Position numbers and translations under genes: made by a program. From positions 36,929-100,928 of the forward strand of contig JAXCGZ010020992.1 of the NCBI GenBank assembly GCA_037179515.1: a stretch of DNA of 64,000 nucleotides, written 5' to 3'. Source of the DNA: Halocaridina rubra. Its lineage: Eukaryota > Arthropoda > Malacostraca > Decapoda > Atyidae. Within the stretch, counting starts at the first letter, position 1. Each line of letters begins with the position of its first letter. The notes below the pieces were generated by a model. That model did not search any database, was not told where the DNA came from, and was given only the letters and a program-made list of their open reading frames with translations. Shown here one piece after another: positions 24,461 through 42,601 of the stretch.

Positions 24461-27400
24461 AATTTAGTGGCTCATAGTGCACGATAATTCATGAAAAAAA
24501 CCCAACTAGTATTATGGGCTATATAGGTTAGTATTTCAAGAACTCCCTTTTCATGGACAGTAATTCCTCTCAATAGCATTGTGCTAATTTTAGGAAAGAA
24601 ACCTATGGAGAGCATTACAGTAATCTTGGCATGACATATTTGCAATCAAAAAAGCATTTTTAATCGTTCCATTGGCCATGAATTATGTATACTCAATTAC
24701 TTCTCCCACCTAGAGGGTATTATTTTTCCAGTACAGCATCACTACTCAGGATCAAGGACCGTTCTCTAACCTCTAAGCCCTTTCTAAATCTAGGCTTTCT
24801 GCATCCTAACTGCCCTACCCCACTCACTAATCCCACTGTAAAAATTATATTTGTCAAATTATTATAAGCCTGTGAACTTAATTTTGATGACAAACTAATA
24901 AACAATTATCAGTTTTGTTGTAAAAATATCAGGCATTCCAGGAAAACAATATAGTAACCATACTCAGTCTATGTGTAATATACACTGTAATGGAATATCT
25001 TTATCCCAAGTGACGGGAAAGAATTCTGCACCTGTACTCCCCGAGTACCATTGAGGGATTTGGAAGCGAAGGCCTGATGATTCATCCACTCTGATTATTT
25101 GCTTTTACTTTTAGAAAGACAAAAAAAAAAAAAAAAAGCTGAAGATATGAAGGGCATCCCTCTCCTGCTCATATATGGCCACACTACTTGCTCCAGTAAG
25201 ATATAGAGTCATTAAAAAGTAGCAATACAAGAAGTACACTATTCATTTTTTTATTTTTTAGATTAGTTTTACAGTTAAATTTTCCCTTAAGTCTAATATA
25301 TAAAATAAAAACATAAACCAAATATTGATACACAAACAACAGCTGTATAACTTCAATTAAAAAAAAAGGAAAAAGAAATTACCAAACAAAAGTTCAAATG
25401 AACAGTCTAACAATTCTTCATATATATCACCAGCAGATGCAAAACCTATATAAAAAATACTAGCCTATTAATGAACAAACATACATAAATAATATGAGAA
25501 TGAATATTAATGATGCTAAATATCCAGGGTGCGATGATGTGATGAGCTTTTTTACTGAATATGAACTGCTGAGCTCTATTTCTTGGAAAGGTTGAAACAT
25601 GTTTGGTATTTCTTGATAGTGTACATCTTTTGTTGAGAATTTCTAAGAAAGAAAGTATATATCACTGCTATAGCTAACCCTAAAATAAATGACACTGAGT
25701 TTGGTCAGAAGTATATTAAAAGAAACTAAAGAAAAACCTGATTGGTGTTGAGACTCTGCATATTGTGAAAGTGAAGTCTTTTTACTGCAAATACGGAAGT
25801 CAGAAAGTAACCCTCTATGGTGGGCCACCCTCCAAGTACAAGATATAATAGGAGAGGAACTTAACTGTTCAAGTATTGTGCACCATTTTGGAATGTCACA
25901 ATTATTCGACTAGATAAACTTTTTCTTGCAAGACTTTCATTAAATGTGATGAAGTGCTCTCCCAAAAGCAAGATGAGAATTTATCATTAAAACACAAATA
26001 TAGAAACGATAAAACGTGTGTGGCGTTACTTTTAATAAAGCCCTCAATGTTTTTTCTATATCAAAACAGATGAGAATTCAACCTGATATCAATTTAAAAA
26101 AATAATGCACATATTACAGAGTTAAAAAGACCAACAAAAGTACAGAGCAGTCCTTTGCAGTTACCTACACAAAACAAATACTGTACAGGGTAAAACTGTT
26201 TCATAAGCATAGCATAAAGTGTATGACAAAGGCTAAAAATATAGTGTAACAGCTAATAGAAGCTTCAATATTGCAATACGTTTCTTTGATTATGTTTCTC
26301 CACCCAGGCACACGTGTATATTTACATTTTAGATCTATTCCTTTACAATATTGTTCCAAGAACACAAAAAATTCATATACAGCATAGTAAAGGCATGGAA
26401 AACATGAAACGAGGGTGCATGCCTGACTATTAAATGTCAATGATGCAAGTAAGGAGGAGATATAATGCACCAAAAAGCCTATTAAGAGTAAGACAGTGAA
26501 GAGAATGAGAGGATTCGTGAATCTATATGACTTTTTAATAGCTTATATTTCATATAATGCAAAACATACTATAAAAAGCACTGGTTTTAGATAAATATAT
26601 AACAATTAATCCTTACATACAAATAAGAATCTTTCACTGTAAGCATTTTGAAATCTACGTTTAACTTCACTTGAAATCACTATAAAAATTTTTCTCTTAA
26701 AGCTGAATATAAATCAACCACATCGTTTAAGTATGGAAGAAACAAAGAAAGAAATCTGATAAATAAACAATGCCAGTATGCAACGATTCAACCCACGTTT
26801 ACAGTAAAATTGAAGTAGTTATCATGAATAAGTCTAATTAGATCTGCATTTGACAATGCCAAATTTTCTTGCCATTAATCAGTAGATAAATAATGTATGC
26901 AAAAATAAAAACCTAATAACACAAATTTCCTTGAAAGAACTTAATAAATTACGAAGTCGAGTGCTAATTCTCAGGATACACATATTAAAACTTGATAAAT
27001 CATACAAAAATGCACCGAATATCACTCTTTCTGAAGCACTATATTTTTGCTTACTCAGCTATTTTTAATTATATATGAAAATTTTTATACTTCTCAAGTC
27101 TACACGTTTCAAGTCACTTCCGTTAGATGTTTATTATTACATGTATTTCTTTTTCTTTTCCTTTATTGCCATTTCTTAATTCTATATACATGGTTTTTAA
27201 TAAAAATAATACTTAGATGTAGGATGGTAAAAATAATTTTGTAGTTCGTCATTTTGTTTTCATGGTCTAAATTAGCAACAAACAACAGTGACCTTCTGTA
27301 TATGAACATTGTAAAAAGTGAACAAGACAGAGCCCATATTTCGACAATTTAAACCAGGACACAGTTTTCCCCGGTTTACTCTGTTCCTTCATAAGGACAT

Positions 27401-27539
27401 TGTGATACTACCTGACGACTGTCAAGGTAGGCTGCATATCACTTCATGCCATATCATTCTATTTTTTGTGCCTTTCACTTATCTGAATGTTAAGATCTCT
27501 TCTAGACAGTAAAAAAACAGAAAAATATATACAATTGTA
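24461..27539. other. No gene seen; AT-rich intergenic DNA
   Basis: Three kilobases of AT-rich DNA with scattered A runs (for example about 25122-25137). The small frames at 24685, 25643, 26201 and 27047 show no domain, no splice context and no conserved block. I see nothing annotatable. Confidence 0.5.
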
Positions 27540-27800
27540 CAGACACTTCTCCACTTATGAATGAGTTAGGTTCCAGAAGTCCTTTCGTAAGTAGAATACC
27601 CTGTAGTTCGTAAGTTGTGTTTAGGTACAAATGTTCTGTACAGCGTACAGTATACATATCGAGTGCTGTACAGTACATAGGCTAAAGACACTTAACTACT
27701 ACATAAAATAAAGTATACAGTATTAATGAATTTTGAAATGTTCACAAGTTGATATTTAGTATGTACGGTACAGAACAGTTTCTGGTTGTCATTTATCTTC
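27540..27800. mobile_element. Fragment of a mariner/pogo-type MITE end
   Basis: 'TACAGACACTTCTCCACTTA' opens a stretch with 'gagttaggttccagaagtcc' and 'ttcgtaagtaga...gttcgtaagttg'. This is the style of Tc1-mariner/pogo terminal sequence that contains paired (dis)similar half-repeats. No matching right end was found, so this is a one-ended fragment. Confidence 0.4.
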
Positions 27801-27814
27801 TCCTGATAGTCCTC

Positions 27815-28600
27815 TTAAGTCTATTAACATATTAGGAATCCAGATAGCATCTAACTTGTCTTGGAGGAATCACATAAATCCAAATTTCAAAATCTGCATC
27901 CAAAAAACTGGGGATTGTTTCTTTTTCGTCATTAGTTTTCCTCTTACAGTTACTTAAAATCTATAAAGGTCTTGTCGGTCCATGCTTAAAATACTGCTCG
28001 AACATCTGGGGTGCTTCTTCTTAAACAGTACTTATCTCCTTGATATGGTTGAATCTAAGACAGTAGATTCATCCATGACCCTTCTCTTACTTTAAATCTG
28101 GATTCTCTTTCTCTTTGCCGTAAGGTATCATCCCTTTCTCTTTCTATCGCTGCTCTTATGAGTTGGCAAGTTGCATCCCTCCCCCACTGAAGAGACAGCG
28201 TAACACTTGCCAAGCGGCCTCATCTCACAAGTACTGTGTGAAGATTTGTAGACTGCGGATTGGTCAGTGCAGCAACGGCTTTTTCCCATTCACCTCCAAA
28301 CTCTGGAACTCTCTTCCACCTCCTGGCTTTCCTAATTCTTCTAACCTATCATCCTTCAAAAGGTGGATCTATTGTCACTTCAGGGTCTAATCCTGCCATA
28401 TCTCTAGGTCCTCAGTACTTCAACAAAACTTTCAGCCTGTCATTTTTTTATTGTGTATCATTCCCTTTTCCTGTCTTGTCTTTAATCATTTAATCTTTCT
28501 TCATCTTAATGTTTTCTTCATGCCCAGGCCTGATGAGGGCAATTATCTTGCCTGTCCCAGTGTTACATTTATTACACAAGGTTCAAGGACCCTTTGTTTA
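27815..28600 (+). mobile_element. LINE family A fragment, copy 3 (3' end)
   Basis: It starts within the 'INILGIHIASNL' block (about 27820), runs through the C-terminal region (a 'gagttggcaagttgcatcc' block near 28160) and ends with 'cctgtcccagtgttacatt' near 28570. It is 5'-truncated and frameshifted, in the same orientation as copy 1. Confidence 0.85.
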
Positions 28601-32880
<4,280 letters not shown>

Positions 32881-32884
32881 TTGA

Positions 32885-33995
32885 AAAGGAACTTGATACA
32901 GATATAATATAATTTTGTTTTAGACTTTAAATTAGTTTGACCCAGCATTAGTAAAAAATGTCTAAAAATTTGCATTTTTTGTTTGTTTGTATATATGATA
33001 TTTATTTATGTCATCTATCCCTAGTGGTGATAGGTCGGAGAGATTGTGGAGCGCTGAAGTAAGTGGAGTAAGGCCAAGGGGAAGACCAAGAAAGAGATGG
33101 ATGGATGGGGTGCAATGAAATGTACATGCATGTGGCACATCAGTGGTATTGAAGCTCCATATTTCTAGACAAAAATCAAATGTAATCTACATTATTATTA
33201 TTATCAATATTACTATCATTATAATTATTATCGTTATTATAATCACAAGTCAAGCAACAAGCCCAGCATTAAAAAGTCAATGACAATGAACCAGATGGCC
33301 AAAGCAAGGGAGGCAACTTGGTATGGAAAAGGAAAAGTGAAGATAGAAAAAATAAAATGATGCAAAGGGATACATCTCAATATTGCAATACTGGCATTAT
33401 TATGAACTCCATTAATTTCAACTAATATTCCTAAATGACAATAATATACATATAAGATGTTAGCCGTTAAGGATAAAACTTTCAGCAAATATCATATCTA
33501 GGCAGTGAATGGCTAGAATACACAAATCCACATCTTATCCTATACTCATCTGTTTCGATAATCAGAGGACTGAAAGGAAAATATGATGAAGCCTCAATTT
33601 GGAGACTAGGAGATAAAATATATCTAATATTGTAATTACTCTCTGACCTGAATATTTCAAATGCAGATAACAGTCAACGTAACAGCCAGTATAATCATAC
33701 AATATGCAAATACAGCAGTAAGAGTACATAGTGTCGGACATACACACACACACATCAAACATCCTTTTATGGCTTGATCCTCAACATTTAACGTCAAGTG
33801 ATACTAGTGCAAGCCAATTCACGTTACTTTTGTTAAGCAATGGCACTAATAGATATGCTTTTTATATATTATTACATTTACAGCAGACTAAGAGCAGGTG
33901 CAAAATGCATCACCGGCACAGTGTGCCGTAACCAAAGTATTGCACTGCTAACAGTTATTTTACTGCATTACGGCATCCTCGGTTAGGCAAATAAT
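32885..33995. other. Downstream flank / possible 3'UTR of AMBRA1
   Basis: Apart from the LINE fragment above and an ATT-rich run at 33190-33240, no repeat or gene was recognised. The only minus-strand AATAAA I found within 1 kb below the AMBRA1 stop is at 33001-33006, so a 3'UTR of about 1 kb is possible but unproven. Confidence 0.35.
33036..33160 (+). mobile_element. 3' end fragment of a LINE F-like element
   Basis: Blocks 'tggagcgctgaagtaagtgg', 'aggggaagaccaagaaagag' and 'atggatggatggggtg' match the terminal coding region of LINE F (52445-52520, RPRMRWMDG type). It is truncated to about 125 bp. Confidence 0.7.
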
Positions 33996-34000
33996 AAAAA

Positions 34001-34201
34001 TCACCGTAAAATATTCAGTTGTCCCTTGTTGTTGCCATAAATCAAGCCTTGGCCAGGATATGGCAACCATCTAATGCAGTTCAGAGAAGTATGACGATGG
34101 TCACACAAGACTTCTATATCCCTCAAGAACTGCAAATGACCTGCTTGTCCACGACCATGAAACATTGGGTTGTCACATAACTTATAAATCTGAGCCACTA
34201 C
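34001..34201 (-). CDS. Ambra1: AMBRA1, last recognised coding exon
   Basis: The acceptor is 'tatacatttcag' directly upstream (34202-34213 in reverse). The exon enters in phase 0, matching the previous donor. It encodes 66 residues, 'VVAQIYKL...', then '[20 protein letters not shown]' and '[10 protein letters not shown]', and a TGA stop at 34001-34003. The RWLPxPGxGLxYGxNKGxL signature is what I remember from the C-terminal part of vertebrate AMBRA1. In vertebrates more than 100 further residues follow, including the dynein light chain TQT motifs; here the frame stops at once. The sequence 'ttacg|gtgatt' spanning the stop could act as a weak splice donor, so an alternative longer tail is possible. 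Confidence 0.82.
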   Translation of the reverse strand, partial: VVAQIYKLCDNPMFHGRGQAGHLQFLRDIEVLCDHRHTSLNCIRWLPYPGQGLIYGNNKGQLNILR

Positions 34202-34989
34202 CTGAAATGTATACAAGACTGAAAACAATATGAGGAAATAAAAGTATTAAGAGAAATTTATATTAATTTTCCTCTTTGCTTGGATTGTGATTATTTCACA
34301 AAAAGTACAAAAGACAAATAAACTGATAAAAATAATTAGGTCATAAATGTCTGATGTACAATCTAGACTGAGAGAAGTGCAAATCAATAAACAGTAAAAC
34401 TGACATCTATCTACTTCAATATCAACTAAAATTTGCTAGATGTCTACTTCATTAAATTTTAATAGAGAGAAAAAAGGTCTCCAAGGCTAAGACACTAAAC
34501 ATTATATGTCGATATTATAGTTACACTAGTAATCCTCTTCACTATATTGCAAATGGATTGGAAAAAATGATCAATTCTCATTTACTATCAATAATTACAA
34601 TAGAAGAATTCACATGTACAACACTAGCATAATATTTCAAGAAAAAAAGTAGAAAATACGTTTTGTAATGAGAACACAATCCTTACCAGGAGTTATACTG
34701 GTCAATTGCGTAATCAGACACCATCTTAAAGTTTACAAGTGCTCAAAGCATACTTTTTACACAGTTTGAGTGATAAATATTTGATGCATCTAACAAGTAA
34801 GTATTAGTTTCCTATCTATAAATATGAATAATAAACATATTATCAACACTGTCTATTAAACTTTTAAGCAAGGACACTTAAAGATTGTTCCAGTCAGCAC
34901 AAGATAAATTTTCTGATATACTGCAATCTTGATCTGGCATTGGTCATCACCTTCTTTGAGAAAAAGGAAAACAGATTAATTACATACAG
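34202..34989. other. AMBRA1 last intron, LINE-free part
   Basis: AT-rich intronic sequence with no recognised element. Confidence 0.5.
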
Positions 34990-37215
34990 TAGTGGTAGGA
35001 GGGAGAGCTAGACAGATTTATTGTTGTGTAGGAGAGACCATCTGAAGGAGATTAGCAACTGTAAAGTAATAAATGGGGAGAGTGTAGTAGTGCAACATAG
35101 GATAGTAGTAATTGATTGCAGGCTCAGGAAATGTAGGCAAAGTAAGCCGAGTATGGACCCAAAGATAAAGTGGTGGAGATTGAAAGATGCAGAGCTGAGA
35201 GCTATGTTTAGGGGAAGAGTGTTGGAAGCAATAAAGTAGCATGAGGATGTACAAGAATGGTGGACAGAGAATAGTGGGGTGATTTTATGGATTGGTGAGG
35301 AGGTACTTGGAAAGTCATCAGGAAGGAAACCCCCAAATGATAGAGAGTCATGGTGGTGGAATGAGCAAGTGCAAGAATGGGTGAAGAACAAGAAAGAAGC
35401 CAAGAAAAAGACAGATTTATCAGGCCTGGAGCAGGATAAAGAAAAGTACAAGCGGCAAAGAAGGAGGCAAGGAGAGAAGTAGCAAAGGCAGAGACATTGA
35501 ATGAAGTCCATGAAGAGCTGGAAACACCAGAAGGAGAGAATAAAATATTGCGAATTGCCAAGGCCCGAGATGCTGCATCCAAGGACTTGACCCAAGTAAG
35601 ACAAATAAAGGATAACCATGGAGTAGTTCTAGCAGAAGAGGATGAAATAAAAAGCAGATGGGAAATTTATTTTGAAGGATTACTGAATGAAGAGAACCCA
35701 GGAGCAGTATTTGAAGATGGACTTCCAAATGAAGCAGTTACAACAGCAGTGACTAGAAGAGAGGTAGAGTGGGCAGTAAGTAAAATGAAAAATGGAAAGG
35801 CAGCAGGCCCTGACAGGATACCAATGGAGGTATGGAAGAGTCTTGGCAAAGAAGGCATAGATATCTTGTGGGACTTAATTCAAAAGATCTTTAGTCAGGA
35901 AAAGTGGCCAGAGGAGTGGAGAGGAAGCCTATTCATCCCAATCTATAAAGGGAAGGGAGACATTCAGGAGTGTGGAAACTATAGAGGTATAGAGTTGTTA
36001 AGCCATACTATGAAATTATGGGAGAAGATCACAGAGAGGAGACTCCAAGAGGAAACAACAATTGGGGATGAACAGTTTGGCTTCATGCCTGGAAGAGGGA
36101 CAGTGGATGCCATATTTGCCTTGAGATAAATGATGGAAAAACATCGGAAGAAACAGAAACAACTGCATATGGTCTTTATTGACCTGCAAAAGGCATATGA
36201 TCGAGTACCATGTCAAGAGGTGTGGAGGTGTATCGGAGAAAAGGGAGTTACCGAGAAATATGTAAGAATCATCCAAGATATGTATGAGAGGGCAGAGGCA
36301 AATGTTAAGAGCAGTGTGGGCTTGACAAAAAGTCTCTCAGTAAAGGTTGGTCTGCATCAAGGGTCTGCTCTGAGCCCATATCTATTTGATCTGATCATGG
36401 ATGTAGTAACCCAGGGTATTAGTGATCAGTCACCATGGTGTATGCTTTTTGCAGATGACATCGTACAGTGTAGCAACAGACGAGAGGTAGTGGAGAAGCT
36501 TGAGGAGTGGAGAAGAGTGATGGAGGATAGAGGACTGAAATTCAGCTTGAAGAACACGGAGTACTTAAGGTTGAAAGATGATGAGGATGGGGAGGTCAAA
36601 ATGCAGGAGGGGGTGTTGAAAAGAGTTGAAAAGTTCAAGTATTTGGGATCAACAGTAGCAGAGGATGGTGACCTAGAGTTAGAAATAACCCATAGAATAC
36701 AAGCGGGGTGGAAGAACTGGAAGATAGTGTCTTAGGTGCTGTGCGACAGGAGAACAGGGATTAAGTTGAAGGGTAAAGTGCATAAGACAGTTGTGAGACC
36801 TGCGATGATGTATGGGGCAGAGGAATGGGCAATAAAGAAGACACAAGAGAAAAAGCTGGATGTGGTAGAGATGAGGATGTTGAGATGGATGTGTGGGGTG
36901 ACAAGAAGCGATAAGATCAGAAACGAGGTAATTAGAGGTACCTCAAGAGTTAGAGAAATATCAGATAAGGTACAAGAAAGTAGACTAAGGTGGTATGGAT
37001 ATGTTGTTAGAAGGGAGGAGGGTGATGGAAATGGATATACAGGGTAGGAGAGGGAGGGGGAGACCAAAGCGTAGGTGGATGGATTGCATCAATGACGACC
37101 TGAGGTCTAAAGGTTTGTTGGGTGATGAGGTATGGGACAGGAACATATGGAGAACACTGGCCAGAAACATTGACCCCACATAAAAGTGGGAAAAGATGTA
37201 GACGAAGAAGAAGAG
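34990..37215 (+). mobile_element. LINE E, RTE-like, 5'-truncated, antisense in AMBRA1 intron
   Basis: The insert begins inside the endonuclease ('CKVINGESVVVQHRIVVID' block, about 35060-35115). It continues through RT and ends with 'GRGRPKRRWMDCIN' and 'LARNIDPT' at about 37183, then a purine-rich GAAGAAGAAG tail near 37203-37215. It lies on the strand opposite to AMBRA1, between exons ending at 37338 and starting at 34201. RTE membership is inferred from the 'LSHTMKLWE' and 'FKYLGSTV' blocks and from the short C-terminus. Confidence 0.85.
35000..37183 (+). pseudogene. EN-RT of LINE E, two in-frame stops
   Basis: From 35497 to about 37047 one frame carries 'NGKAAGPDRIPMEVW', 'GNYRGIELLSHTMKLWE', 'GFMPGRGTVDAIF', 'HMVFIDLQKAYDRVP' (first catalytic Asp), 'GLHQGSALSPYLFDLIMD', 'MLFADDIVQ' (FADD) and 'FKYLGSTVAEDGDLE'. 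It is interrupted only by TAA at 36127-36129 (where Gln is usual) and TAG at 36733-36735. A frameshift near 37040 leads to the final block. The catalytic residues are intact. The upstream part (35000-35490) holds the end of the endonuclease plus linker, with several breaks. Confidence 0.85.
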
Positions 37216-37337
37216 ACTGCATTCTTCGACATCCTGTAGATACTATTATCTACACAGAGCATATAGATATCTATGTTACAACTGTTCTCTACTTTTCTAA
37301 AATGCTTTATAAAAACCTGGTCCATTTTATATCGTAC

Positions 37338-37498
37338 CTGTTTTGTGTTATGATGAGTAACCAAACGAGGCATCTGTGAGTAGAATCCAACCACTAGATG
37401 TCTGGCAACCGGAGAAAGACTAACACATATGGTATTGGGAGCAAATATATAGCTATATAAGAGCTGACCCAGGGAACGATTCTCTAAACTATAAACAC
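37338..37498 (-). CDS. Ambra1: AMBRA1 exon (third of four junctions)
   Basis: The acceptor is 'ctttatttcag' and the donor is 'cag|gtacga'. Length is 161 bp. It takes one base from the previous exon to make Gly, then reads 'VYSLENRSLGQLLYSYIFAP' and 'TICVSLSPVARHLVVGFYSQ', and ends in phase 0 after 'HHNTKQ'. The VYSL-LGQ-LY and VSLSP-LVVG pattern is a beta-propeller-like repeat in the C-terminal part of AMBRA1. Two propeller halves are known to be joined in this protein; that is family knowledge, not seen here. Confidence 0.82.
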
Positions 37499-38023
37499 CT
37501 GAAATAAAGACAAAAATACTGATCTCAAGATATTACTAAATTAGAGTACCAATGCATAAAAGAATAATAATAAAAAAAAAGGACAAATTAAATGTGAAAC
37601 CAAAAGGAAGCACAGGAAGATCAACAATCGTTACAGAAATGCTTGCAGCTCATGATGAATTTGACATGTTGCACAAATGACATGGTTCTAGTGATATGAA
37701 GGGCAGTGATAAGCATTTGGTAACATTTGATAGTAAATTAAAGACGAAAAGGATATACTGCACTGGCATCCCAAAGACTCATATATCTTAATGTAGTATA
37801 ACACTGTAACATCCATATTTAGTTGTCATAAAGACCTTGATTCTATCAGGGTAGTTGCAATCATAAGAGAAGAATTGAGGTAGCAAGTTATTTCCATACA
37901 CACAAAACTAGCAATGAAATAATCATAGTTTTATTTGCTTTTAAAGTAAATAATATTAGAAGAAAAGACACATGTGAATTAAACTAAAGGTCCATTTATC
38001 CGGATATCCTGATCTTTACTTAC
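37499..38023. other. AMBRA1 intron, 525 bp
   Basis: AT-rich intron bounded by 'ttg|gtaagt' and 'tttcag|gtg'. No element was recognised in it. Confidence 0.7.
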
Positions 38024-38143
38024 CAACCATAATCATTGCCTGGCTCTCAGGCACTAAAGCAGCAAGAAGAGTACCATCAGCTGACACATCAACACTGGCA
38101 TCATTGTGAATTTTGCATTTGCTTACAACCATGTTAGCAAAGG
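38024..38143 (-). CDS. Ambra1: AMBRA1 exon, KCKIHNDAS block
   Basis: A 120-bp exon with acceptor 'tccctttccag' and donor 'gttg|gtaagt'. It completes a split codon (A + CC, Thr), then encodes '[20 protein letters not shown]' and '[19 protein letters not shown]', leaving one base (G) for the next exon. The [18 protein letters not shown] block is the most diagnostic piece of AMBRA1 in the window. Confidence 0.85.
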
Positions 38144-39774
38144 CTGGAAAGGGAATCATACATATAAAATTCACCCTTAAGAGATATTATAATTCAGATA
38201 ATAATATTTGTTGAAGTGAACTCGGTGTTTTTTAGGAAGAAAACTGCAATATAATAGAAATAAAATGTATCCTTCTCTCTATGATTAACATTTGGTCACA
38301 CATATGCGTACCCTACATAGTGAACGAGATCAAGCTGTTGCAATACTAAATTAAAGAACCAAGCCTCAGGTCCCCAGGTAATTTGCACAGCACATTATGT
38401 CAACTCATTATATTTCTTATATGCCTCTCAATCCTCTGAAAGTAAAGGCCTCTCCTGAAAAATTCACAATAATTATATGGAAGAATACCTGCAACAGGGA
38501 TTACAAAGGGCCAAGAACTCAGAAGATGTATATATCAATCAGAAAAACAAATTTCAGAATATAGTAATTATATATGCTCATGGCAGGAGCAATGTTTCTC
38601 TACATAAGTTTCTGTGCCATAAGGCTTCTAATTTGATGTTGCACTTGGAAATCCGTTTTTCTTCAACCTCAAATGTAAACAGGATTAAGAAAACTTTGCC
38701 CCTTCCCATCGTATTTTGGATATTCTGTAAATATGTAGATAAATCTAAATGCAAGAGTCTATAAACAGCTGTCCAAAGAGAAAACATTCTAACAAATTTG
38801 GGTACTTTTTCTAGACTATAAAATATATCTTATAAACTTTGCCATTTTTAATCACTAGAGATGTTTTAAAACTTTGTCTTCTTTGCGCGTCTCCTCATTT
38901 CTATATTTTGAATCATAACCAGATTGGTAAAGTCATGTTTCTCCTCCACTGTATAGTGAGCTGCTGTGACTAAGGCAATCATAGCCCTGTGAGGGCCGGC
39001 TTTGCACGTAATATGGTTGCACACGTGAAGGTGGTGTATCAATGTGGAGGACCGAGAACATTGAGATGAAATTCAGAGCCATTGCTCTTGAAACCAAGAG
39101 CCTTGAAAGCATAACTACAATAGAGCTGAAGGCAACTGACCACCAACATAATGGGGAAACAGGGAAGAAGAGAAGTAAGGTACACATATTACATATCTAT
39201 GCAATGGCAAAAGGAGTGCAAAATTAGATGCTAGGAAAGGAAATACAGAAGGTATGACAAGATTACTTGTTGCAGGAGTGTTATTAGGGAGAAAATATTT
39301 GAGTTAATTCAGATGCCACAACTCATAACTGGATTTGCTGATGTTTCATATATAATCTAAAGCTTAACACATTCATTTCTAGAAATACAATGCAAATGTA
39401 AGAAAAACTCATCATGATACAATTTCCATGATTGGTGTCAGTACTGAGGTTACTAGTATGTATAAAGAGATAATAAAGTAACTGTCAGTCTTACAGAGAT
39501 ATCATGTACTGTAGTGTTCTTATCCAGAATCTTGTTGAAGTGTTAATAAATGGACTATAAACAATCATGAACATGAAGAAAGTATAAATGCATGGTGTTG
39601 ATACAGTTTTCAATACCCAGGCGAATGACATTTCAATAACAATGGCAAAATTTTCCAAAAATATTAAAGGTTATTTACTTTACGATTTTTTATAACTATG
39701 GAAGTACTATTAGCATTGAAGCAGCTAAAAACTGCTCATTTCAAAAAATAATTAAGAAATATATAAATACTTAC
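38144..39774. other. AMBRA1 intron, 1.6 kb
   Basis: A GC-richer stretch at about 38930-39190 is open on both strands but has no known motif. It may be an old repeat. The rest is AT-rich and blank. Confidence 0.5.
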
Positions 39775-39843
39775 TGTCTGATATGTCAGGTATCTGGTAA
39801 TTTGTAAAGTCCCAGGCTTGTATTCTATGAGTAACCATTGAAG
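39775..39843 (-). CDS. Ambra1: AMBRA1 exon, HRIQAWDFTNYQIPDISD
   Basis: A 69-bp exon with acceptor 'tcatgaatcatcgcag' and donor 'gaca|gtaagta'. It enters with two bases (CT), completing the G left by the large upstream exon to give Ala. It then encodes 'SMVTHRIQAWDFTNYQIPDI' plus 'SD'. The IQAWDF/IPDIS pattern is typical for the start of the C-terminal propeller segment of AMBRA1. The intron upstream is 17.6 kb and phase-compatible, though a further phase-neutral exon inside it cannot be excluded. Confidence 0.83.
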
Positions 39844-40053
39844 CTGCGATGATTCATGAAAAAGAAAAGAAGAATTATACACTTTAAATACATAGTTCTG
39901 TTCATATGCATATGCCTACACACTAGCTGAATGCTTAAACATATGCAAGAAATATTTTCCATTGAGGGAGAGGCTGCAAAGTATCTATTACATGCTACAC
40001 TGTTTCTTATAGTCACTTACGACACAAAAGGAATACGACTGTGATGCACATGC

Positions 40054-40058
<5 letters not shown>

Positions 40059-40140
<82 letters not shown>
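40059..40140. repeat. (TA)n before element G
   Basis: 82 bp of TA ending exactly at the CAGTGCTCCC terminus at 40141. Confidence 0.97.

Positions 40141-42601
<2,461 letters not shown>

Noticed and set aside
35008..35619. 203-residue minus-strand frame
   Set aside because: It is the antisense shadow of LINE E coding sequence, which has clear EN-RT motifs on the plus strand.
38930..39190. Open frames on both strands as an extra AMBRA1 exon
   Set aside because: No recognisable similarity, and the exons on either side are already joined in phase (39775 to 38143).
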